A stretch of 58,618 nucleotides of DNA from Chromera velia (lineage: Eukaryota; Sar; Chromeraceae): contig JAHBMJ010000052.1 of the NCBI GenBank assembly GCA_018398765.1, positions 1-58,618 of the forward strand, in the 5' to 3' direction. A program made the position numbers and the translations under genes. The number at the start of each line of letters is the position of its first letter. The stretch's first letter is position 1. Under the pieces are notes generated by a model. The model was given only the letters and a program-made list of their open reading frames with translations. It was not told the DNA's origin and searched no databases. Shown here piece after piece: positions 47,206-58,316 of this stretch.

Positions 47206-50200
47206 TCAGAAATGGAAGAACGCTTTCTGGAGCGCGTTATCGCACACAGAGGGCGTAGGTGCTCTCCCCCTGCTCAGCATCTGCTGTTGTTGTTGGCTCT
47301 TCTGAGTACAACACGAGCAGGGTGTGATCATGTTCACGTACGCCCTCATCAGGGTTCCCTGCAGCCACCATCCATCCGTCTTTTCATCTATTCATTCATT
47401 CATTCATTCATTCATTCACTGACTCAATCATTTTCTCATTCATTCATTCATTCACTCATCTGTCTATCCACTCATTTGTCGATCTATCCATCCATCCCAC
47501 CAACAGGGCAACCGACAAACCAACCGACCGATCCAAAGAGCAAGCAAGTAAGCAAAGCAGCTCGAAGGAAAAGGAACGGCACGGTATACAAGAGGATGAA
47601 GGAATGGTGAGAGAGCAGGAGGAAACAGATGGGAAAATTGGTGACAAGGTGAAATAAAAGAGCAAGAAGCGATAGCAAAAGGACAACAAAAACAGAGAAG
47701 CCAGAACCCGACAAGGAAGAAGGAGCAAAAACACTCACACGATCATTCGCAGGCCAGAGAGAGAGGCAGGACAGACAGACGGACCGACCTGAATCTCCAT
47801 GAAGCTGTAAGTCGGTCGTCCCACGTTGTTCTTCGGTTGGAGAGGGTCTTGGATGTGAATTTGGGCGCCGTCTGCGTGTCCCCCAAGCGGGAGAAGAGAG
47901 AAAAAAGGGCACGGAAGCCGCGTGCGCGCTGCCTCCAACACCACCTGCGCCCCCCCCGGCCCCCCCCGGTTCCTTTCTGTCCCTGCAGCTTCTGACCTTC
48001 CGTCATCGGTTTCGGGTCTCTGCGATGCTGCTGCGGTTCCTGTCGGGGGCGGCTGAGCCGGGGGACCCCCAGATGATGCAGGTGCGGCTGCGGGGGTCTG
48101 CCTGCCGGGTGTTGTCTGAGGAGCAGTCTGGCCGTTCCACCCAGGCATCCTCATCTCCATCCCTGTCGATCCTGCCCCAATGTGCGTGCCCGCAGGCATC
48201 GGCACAAGCTTCATCCCCGACTTCTTCTTTACCGCTGCTATGGCACTTTTCGGAACCTCAGAAGCTCCAGATTCAGAAACGGTTGCCTGGGCGTGTCGGG
48301 CCAGGGAAGCCGCAACGGACTCACCCGCAGGGCCTGCAGCAGCAGATGCCGGGGTGGTCAGAGGCGTGATGGAGGAAGCGGCAGAGACGGCCCGGGCAGC
48401 CGTGCCCTGCTGTTGCGTGTCTGCTTCAGCCAGGGCGGCGTTGCGTGCGGCTGCGTGCGCCTCCAGGTAGGCCCTCCACTCCCTGTTGTCGGGCTGGAGG
48501 ACCCGGATGCCCATGCACGCGACGTTGAAGGAGCTCACAGGGTTCTGCATGTGCTCCAACCGGACTGAGGCGCCGCATGGCACGGGGATGCAGCCGTAAA
48601 AAGCCAAAAGGCTCAACAGCTGGCAGCCTGCAGGTACCAGCAGCAAACAAGCACGTGCACAAATCAATACACAGATTCGTTTGGTAAGCAATCGATCAAC
48701 AAAAAGATGCAGTGGGTACTTTAAGGAAGAGACAAACTGCAGATTAGGCAGAAGACACATTGTAAGCAAGCGCGCAACAACTTCCCGCAGCCAACGACTG
48801 AAAGAACGAAGAAGAGAGGCGAAAGCAAGTTTGATGGATGGAAGGAAGGGAGGAACGGAATCGAAGGAGGAAGGGAAGAGTGAGCAATCCCCCCATCTAC
48901 CCATCTATCGATCTACCCACACACCCACCCGGGTCATCTGAGAATCCGTACAGCGAGGGCGTTTGCAAAAATGCGACAACCATCAAGACAAGCGCGTACG
49001 AGGAGAGGCCTCCTTGGTATGGTTTGTTCTGCCCTCTCAAATAGAGCAGGTGTTTGAGAACAAGAACCAGAGGTCGCAATGTCGGCAGCAGTTGGCAGTA
49101 CTCCTGCAGATAGGAGAAAAGAAAAAAAAAAACAGAAAGAACCCTTCCGTTCGTAGGCGACCCGTGAGGGGGAGACAGGAACGAAGAAAGACGGAAGACG
49201 AAAAAAAAAAAAAAAGAAGGCAAAGGGACAGAGGGAAAGAGCAGCTGGCTCCTCACGAAGAACAACTCCCCTTCGACTGCAGAATCACATCTGAAGGGGC
49301 GGAACGAATCCAGAAAACAGACTGGAAACGGGCACAAGAAAACAACAGACACAGGCAACCCTGCAGGCGCTTTACCTCCAGGGCATTCAATTTCGATGCC
49401 TTCTGTGAGTCTGTCTTCTGAGCCCCAATTAAGCATTCAACCACCTAGCCGACGGACCTTGAGGAGTCGTGCAGCCTGCACGCCCATGTGTTCACTGTCT
49501 TGGATGGAAATGTCCACCTGTGTCAGCATGGGCGGCATGTTCGCTGCAGCTTCGTCCTCTGGCCCTGCCCCTGGCCACATGGGTCTCGCTGGGTGTTTGA
49601 GGATGTGCTCTGTCTGGATTGTCAGGATGGGCATGCGGGCAGGGATGAAGTACATGTCCTTGATCCAGTCCTTCAACCTCTTCAGATTTGGGGAGGCGTT
49701 GGACTTCGGCGCCTTTGGCTGCAGTAGGCGGAGGGTGAGAAAGGAAGGAAGGAAGGAAACGCGATAGCAGGAGGGATACTGGGGCGGTGGAGAGAGGAAG
49801 TGGAAGTAGATTCTAGGCGGAGACTAGAGAAAGCAAACAAACGTGCTGGAGGACCTGCCGTGAAGGAAACTGAAGGAAGGACTGATGCAATGACTGCGTG
49901 GCAACCGGATTTTTGAATCAGATACTTGAGACAGCATGACACAGACAAACAGACAGAGTCAGCCGAGCAAATTCATTCATCCATCCGAGTGATCCATCCC
50001 GCCATCATGCAATGCAAGTAAGTCCGAGCTCGACTGACATCCAGCCATGCAGAGACTTGGAGAAGAAGGTCCCTCCTGAAGTCGGGATGGTTCTGCAACT
50101 TCTTCGGCACATTCTGAATGGCCAAGTCGACATCCGACCAAGGAAGGTAGAGGTTCGTCTCGAAGGAACCAAAAGGACGCACAACCACGTTCCCCGCATG

Positions 50201-53200
50201 GGCAGGGGAGATGTACTGCTGCCTGCCGTTGCGGTCCCGCGGTCCCTCGATCATTTGCGTACGGAAGAACCCGCTGATCTCGCTACACAGAAGATCCACA
50301 AACGTCTGCCGCTTGCCGTTTTCCTGTAAACATTGATTGAGAAATCAATGAGAAAAACAGGCATGAGTGTTATCCGTAATCCAACTCCATCAACACCAAT
50401 GGGAGACACGCAGGCAATTAAAGTCTGTTTATGTGACGGTGAGAGAGAGGTACAGAGAGGAAGGAGTTCTCGCTCCCTCTAAGGAGGCGACGCGATCACT
50501 TCAACACCAGGGCATACAGAGAGAAAGAAAACCACACGCAGAGCCGCGCCCACACCCACAACTATACTCAAGACGCGTCCAGGCAACCGTCCCCCCCCAA
50601 GCAAAATGTTGACACACAGAAACGCAGATAGATATGCAGACTGACATTGTGTTCAATGTGGTTGTCGACCGACAGGACAAAGGACGCAATCTCCCTCCCG
50701 ATGGCCCTCGCCAACTCGGACTGAATCCTGTCAGGAGGGGGTCTCATAATGTCCGTGTTCGGCAGCCAGTGGGAAAACGGCAGAGAAGGGATTCGGTTGG
50801 GGATCCCGTTGCTCTCCTCCGCTTGGACGCCGTTCCCGTCTCCAGTCTCATTCTGTAGTGGAAGCAGAGAGGAGACGGTACCAATTGGAGGTGCTGCAGT
50901 GGAGCCGGCGGGGAGTGCCGGGGGGGGATCTTCCTGGTGTTCTGCTTCTGCTTCTGCTGGGTGAGAGACTTCAATTGCCTCTGGAAATCCTCTTTGAGCG
51001 ATTCCTCCCTTCTTCTGCCCGTCTCTTTCCCTCTCTCCTTCCTGCTGCCCCCTCGAGCAGTCACCATCCGAGTAGAGACTCTCATCTGTCAAGGGACCGC
51101 CATTCAGATAGACCGTACCCTTTCCTTCTCCCTGCATTTCTTTCACATGACTCGCGTCTGTCTTCGGACTCTGCGTCGACAGAGCGGCTTCTGAGGGGGC
51201 AAGGGATACGGAGGCAAGAGCGGGAAAGGGTCCCACCGCTGGAGTGAGAGTCTGCGTCGTAGCAGTGTCATTCTCTCCTCCTGCTGAAACGGTTTTCTGT
51301 GATGGCTGTGGCAGCTGTTGGGCCTGTGGTTTTGTTTGCTTTGGAGATCCTCGTGCAGAGCCCGGGGGAGTTGCACGAGGAAGAGACGGCCAGTGTTCAT
51401 GGGCTTCGTCCCCCTCAGTGGGTGGAGGAGGGGGCTTTGCTGCCTCCTCTTCTTTTTCCTTTTCCTTCTCTTTCTCCTTCTCCTTTCCACCTTTGTCTTT
51501 CGCTCCCTTCTCTCTCTCTCTTTCTGCAGTTTTTTCTTTCTCTTTGTCTTTGTCCCCTTCTGCCTTGTCACCTTTTTCCTTCTCCTTTTCTCTCTCTGGC
51601 GACTTCCTCTCTCCTTTGTCCCTCCCCCCTTTCTCCTTCCCTGCAGCCGACGTGGGTCTTTCTTTACTCTCCTTCTCCTTCTCACCTTTTGACTTCTCTT
51701 TCAATCCATCCTTGTCCTTCTCAGGTGACTTTTCCTTCCTGCCCTTCGCAGGCGACTTCGGGGGCGGCGACTTTTCACTTTCTTGATGCCGCTCTCGCCG
51801 GCTCTTTGGAGCAGTCCCTGCACCAGCAATCTCCGTGCGGGCCTGCCATCCAGACGTCTTTGCACTTGCAGCCGAGGGGGATAGAGGAGGTTTGGCAGAA
51901 TCTCTTGCCCTCTGTCCTCCCCTGCTGCCTCCAGTGCCTATGGCCCCTTCGGCAAGAGGCGGCGGTGGGGGTGTGGCTACTGCTTCGAGAGGCGGGGAGG
52001 CAGAGGACGCAGAGGCCGGTCCTGAGGGGAGAGAGATGGTGGCAGAGGCAGAGGCGGGAGGCGGGATGGCGTCTCTCTCTCTGTCTCGTTGCTGAGGGTC
52101 GTGAGTGAGAGACCTCTGATGGCCAGCATCCATCGGGGCCTTCGAACTCCTTTCCCTTTCGGGCCCGTGGGCTCCTGATGTTGATGCAGAAGCAGATGTA
52201 CTGCTCTTTGCAGGGGGGCCTTTGAAAGGTGGCGGTGGAGGGGGTGGGCGTGCCATCTCACCCATCACGCGCTCTATAGACAAGGGAAAATTGGCGGCGG
52301 CAGGGTGTCCATCCATGCCACCGGGGCCCTCTTCAGGCACTCCGAACGGAGCGCAATTGTGCCCAGGAAGCCGGGGCCCTCCCATAGCTTCAAGAGGCGC
52401 TACTGTGGGGGGCAGCTGGAACCCTCCCGCGGCGGGCAGGTGCGAAGGATCAAGGGTGTACCCATAGGGGGCTGTGAAACTGCCCAAGTGGGTCAGCGGC
52501 TCAAACGCAGCTTGCCCCATCTTAGCCCCTGCTGGGTGTTGCCCAAAACAATGAACAGCGCAACCATGTTGTGCTGCACGCAGCATGTGCTGTCCGTGGG
52601 CACATCGGCATGCAACGCAAAGGGGGCTGTGGGGGGCTGAGTAATTCATAAACCCCCGACCGAAAGGGCCTACTGGAGGTGTGCGAGGTCCAAACCCCCC
52701 TCTCCCAGCAGCCGCAGCTGCCTGTAGCCACAACTCCTGTTGTTTCCTTTGCTTTTGCTGCAATTCCTCATACGCGCGAATATTCTCTTCCGAAACACCC
52801 GACCCCCCCCCTTCTCCAGAACCCCCCCGTGAGGTCCGTGAAGACCCCCCCGTCATTTGTTGTTGCTGCTGTCTGGCTTGCTGCAAGGCGACCTGCTGCA
52901 TGTGGTGTAATGACACTCCGTCTATGGGGTGTGCAACAAAGAGAGATGAGAGAGACTGTGCCCTCGCTCGTTCAAAAAAGTCACCCCCCCCTCCCACTCC
53001 CACTCCCTGTCCATCAAAACTCCGTTGAGACGCATGACTACCATGGTGGTGACCCCCTCCACCTCCTCCCCTTTGAGGCGTGTGGTGGTGGGTGTGAGAG
53101 TGCACTGCTGCAGAGTCTGCAGCATGATCCCCCAAACCCTCAGACGAAAAAGACTGATGCATCGGCTCAGTTGTCTGTCGTATTGGTGGTGGCCCCCTCC

Positions 53201-53942
53201 AACTGGGCGGCCCTGCTTCTGATGGTGGTCCGTGACCTGGGGGCCAAAATCGCCCCTGTCGTCCTAATCCTTCTGATGGTGCACTTCGTGCTCCAGCGGG
53301 TGACTGCACTCCCCGTGTACCTCCCCTCGTACTCCCCCCTCCCCCGTGCATCCCCTTTCTACTCCCCCTGCCCCCAGTTAAGGGGTGCTTTGGCGGTGCT
53401 GGTGGCATGCCTCCATGCATCCCCTGTCCCTGAGATGGCAGCATGTGCTTGCCGGGCCCCACCGTCCCCCCCGGCCCCCCAGGAGAGGACGTAGGGGCCG
53501 ATGACGATCTAGGCGTCTCGAGCTCTCGAGAGGAAACGGACCGGTGGGACCGGCTCTCAACCACAAGTGCGGAGGGACGCCTGTCCTGCACCTGTGTGTC
53601 TGCATGAGTCTGTACTGGCCTGGGCTCCACTGGACGCTCAGTGGTGGAAGAGGGAGGCAGAGTGACCGTCTCACATTTGTTTCCTGATTCCTCATGCTTC
53701 ACGGCGGATGACTGCTGTGTTGGCACTGAGGAGGAGGAAGAGATTGTCTGCCCACCTGCGTCACCCTTTTGCGCTTGACTTGCATGCACACATCCTGCAC
53801 CTGCATGAGCAAACAAGTGGCACGAAGGGCGTTTTGAATCCAATTGAGGCAGCTGGAAAACGGGCTTCGGGGAAGGTGCCAGAAACTGACCGTCAGGGTT
53901 TTCTGCTCCCTTACTTTGTGGGCCCGCCTGTGATTTGCTCAT
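47206..53942 (-). CDS. Non-canonical poly(A) polymerase (Trf4/PAPD5-like), complete
   Basis: Six exons on the - strand fit in phase: 53942-50646, 50323-50039, 49718-49458, 49103-48929, 48627-47789, 47358-47206 (1669 codons, TGA). Trf4-type enzymes add short A-tails to nuclear RNAs for surveillance by the exosome. The nucleotidyltransferase core is seen in RPFGSFETNLYLPWSDVDLAI (Gly-Ser and two catalytic Asp, about residue 1150-1165) and LTQVDISI (third Asp, about 1263). The PAP-associated part is seen in LRPLVLVLKHLL, GGLSSYALVLMVVAFLQ, LLAFYG and IQDPLQPKNNVGRPTYSF. The first exon encodes about 1100 extra residues: Pro/Gly/Ser-rich, His-rich (THHHTP) and Gln-rich segments, a Cys/His cluster at about 440-470 and a Lys/Glu-rich block at about 720-850. 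A long insert also separates the central helices from the IQDP box in exon 5. No in-frame stop. The start chosen is the Met at 53942 (MSKSQAG); the frame is open 28 codons further. Confidence 0.93.
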
Positions 53943-54855
53943 TCTTGAGCAAGACAAAGCTCTGAAATGTGACTGACACGAATCAGCTCGAATCCAGAGG
54001 CCCAAAGTCGGACAATCTAAGCACAAAGACGCACCTTCTTCTGTTCTCCAAGCTTTGACTCACCTTTCTTCTCAAATCACATATACACTTCACTCTCAAG
54101 ACATTATTTCTGGAAATACACCGTGCTTGCGAAGGACAGCAAAAGCACGCCAAGCTGATCCCTTACTGGCAAAAATGAACATCAGTACGAAGGCGTTTTA
54201 TGATGTCTTATGTACTCTTCCGAGAAAGCCTCCGTTGTTTTCCTTCCTTAATTAAGTTTCCTTTCGCGAAGGGACATGACAAAAGCGAACGATCGAACGC
54301 GGTACGGCGCGTACAATTATAATCCGCGCCTCGGCGCGCAATGCGCGCCAACTGCTGTGTACATCTATAAGTGCATGCCGGCCCCACAAGATTGGCGCAC
54401 GCACAAACTTTACGGGGCCATGCAACTTGATCAGTATATGCATGATCATCATGCAATCGCGTATATCGGTTTTAATTTTTTCAAATTATGACGATATATA
54501 TATATATATATATATATTAAAAAAAAGTATTTTAAAAAAACGATACAGACGCGCGTGCATGCATGCATGCCCTTTGATTCCGCTCGATCGATCGACGTGC
54601 ATGCATGCATGCAGTGTTCTGTCGAATGAAGAGAGAGAGAAAGAGAGATAAGGAGAGGAGGAGCACTTGAGGTTGACTGCCACGTCACAGCTGCGGTAGG
54701 ATACAAAGCAGATCAAGAGACCTCGAGAAGATTTGGGGAGCCAAGTGCAGAGAATTTCACAAGCAAAGCGACAGAGCAACTCAAAGCGTTCACGCACACT
54801 GCGTCCGTCCATCCTTCCTTCACACAGACAAATTAAGGACTTAACTCACAAAGGA
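53943..54855. promoter_or_regulatory. Divergent intergenic region with palindromes
   Basis: This region of 913 bases lies between two start codons on opposite strands. It contains GGCGCGCA-A-TGCGCGCC at 54333-54349, (AT)n at 54495-54516 and two TGCATGCATGC blocks (54557-54569 and 54598-54612) flanking GATCGATCGA. A shared regulatory role is plausible but unproven. Confidence 0.4.
54333..54349. repeat. Perfect GC-rich palindrome (second copy)
   Basis: GGCGCGCA-A-TGCGCGCC, the same palindrome as at 11447-11463 apart from the central base, again in an AT-rich spacer. Confidence 0.9.
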
Positions 54856-55857
54856 ATGGCATCTCCAACTCCAAGTCCCCTGCCTCCTTTCATGATGGCA
54901 ACCCTCCCCTCCCCTGCCCCCATGCGTCAACCCAGCGTTGTGCGCATTGAGGGCGCTACCACACCTCCTCCTGGAGCACCAGTTCAGCCCATGGTCACCT
55001 ACATGCGACCCCCTGTGACTGTGGCTTCCCCTGCGCCCACTCTTCGTCCTTCATTCTCCTCACCAGTACTCCCCCCTGCAGGACCTCTCAGTCCTGTCGT
55101 GCGCCCCCTTCGTCAGCCCATGCTGATGGCCTCCCCTTCCGTCAAGGTCCTTCCTCCCAGCGTCAGCCCCCCTCCTGTAGTGAGACAGCAGCATGCAGTC
55201 ACAGTCAAGCAGACAGGACACGAGGCCATCTTCAGAGGGTATGGAGAGTCCAGAAGAGACCTCGAGGCATGCAAAGCGATGATCAGGAACCTGAACTACG
55301 AGATGGCCATTCTGAAGACCTCTTCCCAAGACCTCAGCCTCAAGCTCGCCAGCCAGGAGGCAGAGATCCACATGCGCAGAGTTGCCACAGGAGCATCCCC
55401 CGAAGTCACCTCAGCCACCCGCGATGTGGTCTCAGTCCGACCCACCCTCGCGTCTGCCGAGCCCATCATGGAAGAGCTTGACCAGGCTCTGTCTGAGTAC
55501 GTGCAGGCAAACTCCCAGTTGGGGGTTCAGATCGTCAAGACTGGTCCCGGCAGATATGAGGTCAACGAGCACGCTGTGGAGATGATCAACAGCCCCACCA
55601 AGGGACCCTGTGTGATTGTTGGAGAGTCCGAGATCCCCTTGACAGAGTTCGTGATGCTCCTCAATGAGTCCACTGCAGTCATCAAGCCCAAGCCCAAGGG
55701 AAAGCCAAAGGCAAAGGCCAAGGGGAAAGCAAAGGCAGGCGCCAAGCCCAAGGCCAAGGCCAAAGCAAAGGCAAAGGCAGGAGCAAAGCCCAAGGCAAGC
55801 GCGAAGAAGGCAGCAGGAGCCAAGCCCAAGGCCAAGAAGGCCACCACAAGAAAGTGA
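54856..55857 (+). CDS. Protein with coiled coil, GAS2-like domain and histone-H1-like basic tail
   Basis: This is a single-exon gene of 333 codons ending in TGA. Residues 1-125 are Pro/Ser/Val-rich and disordered. Residues about 130-180 form a helical or coiled region (LEACKAMIRNLNYEMAILK). Residues about 205-275 read IVKTGPGRYEVNEHAVEMIN and then CVIVGESEIPLTEFVMLLNE, with the spacing of the GAS2/GAR fold (G-x-G-x-Y ... V-x-V-G-G ... L-x-E-F), which binds microtubules in animal proteins. The last 60 residues are Lys/Ala/Pro repeats (KPKAKAKGKAKAGAKPKAK), as in linker histone H1 tails and bacterial HU-like proteins of dinoflagellates. A cytoskeletal role (basic tail adding microtubule affinity) and a chromatin role are both possible. 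Start: the first Met after the in-frame non-coding leader; the frame is also open upstream. The lack of introns, unlike its neighbours, is notable. Confidence 0.75.
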   Translation: MASPTPSPLPPFMMATLPSPAPMRQPSVVRIEGATTPPPGAPVQPMVTYMRPPVTVASPAPTLRPSFSSPVLPPAGPLSPVVRPLRQPMLMASPSVKVLPPSVSPPPVVRQQHAVTVKQTGHEAIFRGYGESRRDLEACKAMIRNLNYEMAILKTSSQDLSLKLASQEAEIHMRRVATGASPEVTSATRDVVSVRPTLASAEPIMEELDQALSEYVQANSQLGVQIVKTGPGRYEVNEHAVEMINSPTKGPCVIVGESEIPLTEFVMLLNESTAVIKPKPKGKPKAKAKGKAKAGAKPKAKAKAKAKAGAKPKASAKKAAGAKPKAKKATTRK

Positions 55858-58316
55858 AAGAAAAAACAGAAACAGGACCCCGCATCATTCGCTGCCGCCC
55901 CATCAGTCCCGTAACAATCAATGAAGAAGTCAAGCCGGAGGGAGGGTGCAGGAAGAGTAGCTTGAATAAAGAACAAACAAACAAACAGACAAAGATAAAA
56001 GGGGGCGGGGGGGATGAGGGAGAAATGAACGTGGGAGAGAGAGGGAGACTGAGAGGAGACTAAGGTTCGATCAAGGGCCTGTCTCTTCTTTTCTCTGTCT
56101 GTTCTCTCTTTTTTTTTTTCTGTGCGACAAACCAAGCCAAGAAGGCAGCACGTTGTGATGACCCTAGAGAAGACGCATAAGGCACTGGAGGTGGGAGGTG
56201 GGTTTTGTGTGCAAATTGTGCAAAAGACACGCAGGCACAGATGAAAAGGGATATGGGAAAGCGAGAAAGGAAAGCAGAGCGCGAACTTCTAAACCACCAA
56301 AAAGGCGTCTGCTGTTGCTGTCGCTTGGCCTGGGGTCATGGGCAAGGGAAAGAGATGAAAAGAAAAAACAAGCAGCTGTTGAAGCGGTGAGGGGGGGGAT
56401 GTAGCTGGAAGGGGCAAAAACGATGAAGGAGGGAGGGAGGTTTTTCGAGTGCAAGTGGAGGAAGGTCAAAGATCTGTCTGACCTTGATTGATTGATGAAT
56501 TGATGGATCGGTGATCTGCATTGCAGTGTCTGGCTGCAGCAATCAATCGATCCGATCGATGCTCAGGGTCTCCTCTCTGTTTGGTTGCGTGTTTTCTTTC
56601 TCCTTTGTTTCTTGGTTGGATGGCCGGGTGGGTGGGTGGGTGGGTGATTCGCTTTCTCTTTGGCTGTGCCCGTCTCGACTTCATCTGCGTGATTGGTGTG
56701 CCACTTTGGCATCACTTACTCTTTCCCTCTATCTCAATCTTCTGGTCCTCAACTTTCTCTTCTGTCTCGATCATCTTCTCTCTTCATTCAATTTGACTTT
56801 CTTTCTCTCAACCAACCAGGCGCTTTCGGTTCTTGCAGTTCGCCTGCTTCATCCATCCAATTAAGCATACAAAAAGATTGGAATTAAGACAGTAAGATAC
56901 GCATGCAAGACTCGTCACGACTCATCCTTGTTGGAAGCATACCAGGGTTTCGCAGACGTAGGTGCGCCCCTATCTATCTTGTCGTTCAGTCTTGCTGTAA
57001 GCATGTAAGCTGATGTTGCTGCGCAATTCAAAGCCTCATTGAGACTGCTGCCAGGCACTTCTCTTGAAAGAGAACACAGGTAAACCACAAGCAGTCGCAG
57101 TCAATTAGAGACAAGGATCGAAATTTATAGAGTGAACGTCGTGACTGAACGATATGCACGATTCAAACAAAGAAAAAAACAGAACAGTGAAAGAGAATCA
57201 ATCAAAAGAGAAAGAAAGAAAAACCGGGCGGGTTGGTACAGGCCCTACTACAGAGCCTGGTTTGAGACAGGTGGTCCGTCAGTTAGAGACACAACATACA
57301 TGAACAGATCATATACAAATGTCCGGAGCTTCAATAGTAGCTTGTTAAGCACCAGCTCTTAGACCGGCTAAAGTAGTTACCAGACCTGCTTTAAATTTGT
57401 TACCAGTTGTGCACTATTCTGAAATAATTACTACTGTAAGTATTCTGACAAGTAAAAAAAAAGAGACCAACTTACAGATAGACATTCAAATAGATATCAC
57501 ATATTAAATGTCTTATAGATAGGCATTGATATATATTAGACAAAGCGGTCCTAAAAGCGGTCTTGTTATTTGCCTGTGGGCCAGCCATCGGTGAGAAGCC
57601 GCAAGGGGCGGCACACAACATATTGAAGCATCATTAAATTATGTATGCTAGTGATTAATTTAGAGTTTTTTTAAAAAAATACATCAGAACTTAAAAAATT
57701 TTGTCTGAAATTTTAATGAATTAAATAACCATTGTTTTGCGTTATAATTGGTTAAACACTAAGATTGATCATTGATTTATTTATTTCAAGTTTGTAATTT
57801 CTGCATTAATTAAATTTAAAACTTTGGATTAAAGCTAAAAGTTCTCATTTAGGTATAATCTAGTATATAACTTTTTAAAAGATATTATGAATTAAGTATC
57901 AGTTGTTTTCGACCGCAACTCAAAAGTATATGACTTAGTATGTATTATGACTACCTTTATAGTATGTTTTGCATATTAATATGTCGTTTCAAATGTACTT
58001 TAACGTTCTATAGCTTAATGTCCCTATAAATTATATGCTGCTATAGGGGCTGCACATAAAAAAAAAAAGAAAAAAATTGGGTCTCCCCAACTTTTTTTTT
58101 CTATAATGTGCAGCGCCTAGCTATGTTATAACATGTTTTACAAAAAAGTAATTACTTTGAAACAAGGGGGGGGGGGGTTTAAAATCATATGTACCCGTAC
58201 CAAATTACCACCAATTATGAACGATTCTTTAAGAAAGAGGCTTGTGGTAAAAAAAGGGAACAAATGGAAAGATTAGCTTCAACTGTCTCCCGGATGAAGA
58301 ATAACCCCCAAAGGTG
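55858..58316. other. 3' flank and AT-rich spacer
   Basis: The 3' flank of the GAS2-like gene comes first, with A/G-rich then T-rich tracts. From about 57360 to 58310 the DNA is AT-rich with long A/T runs and a G-run at 58167-58178. No gene is supported; small frames near 56200-56400 lack any family signature. Confidence 0.6.

Noticed and set aside
47880-47953. Short intron inside exon 5 of the poly(A) polymerase
   Set aside because: GT and CAG borders and a pyrimidine tract exist, but removal breaks the phase to the IQDPLQPKNN box, while the unspliced frame is open.
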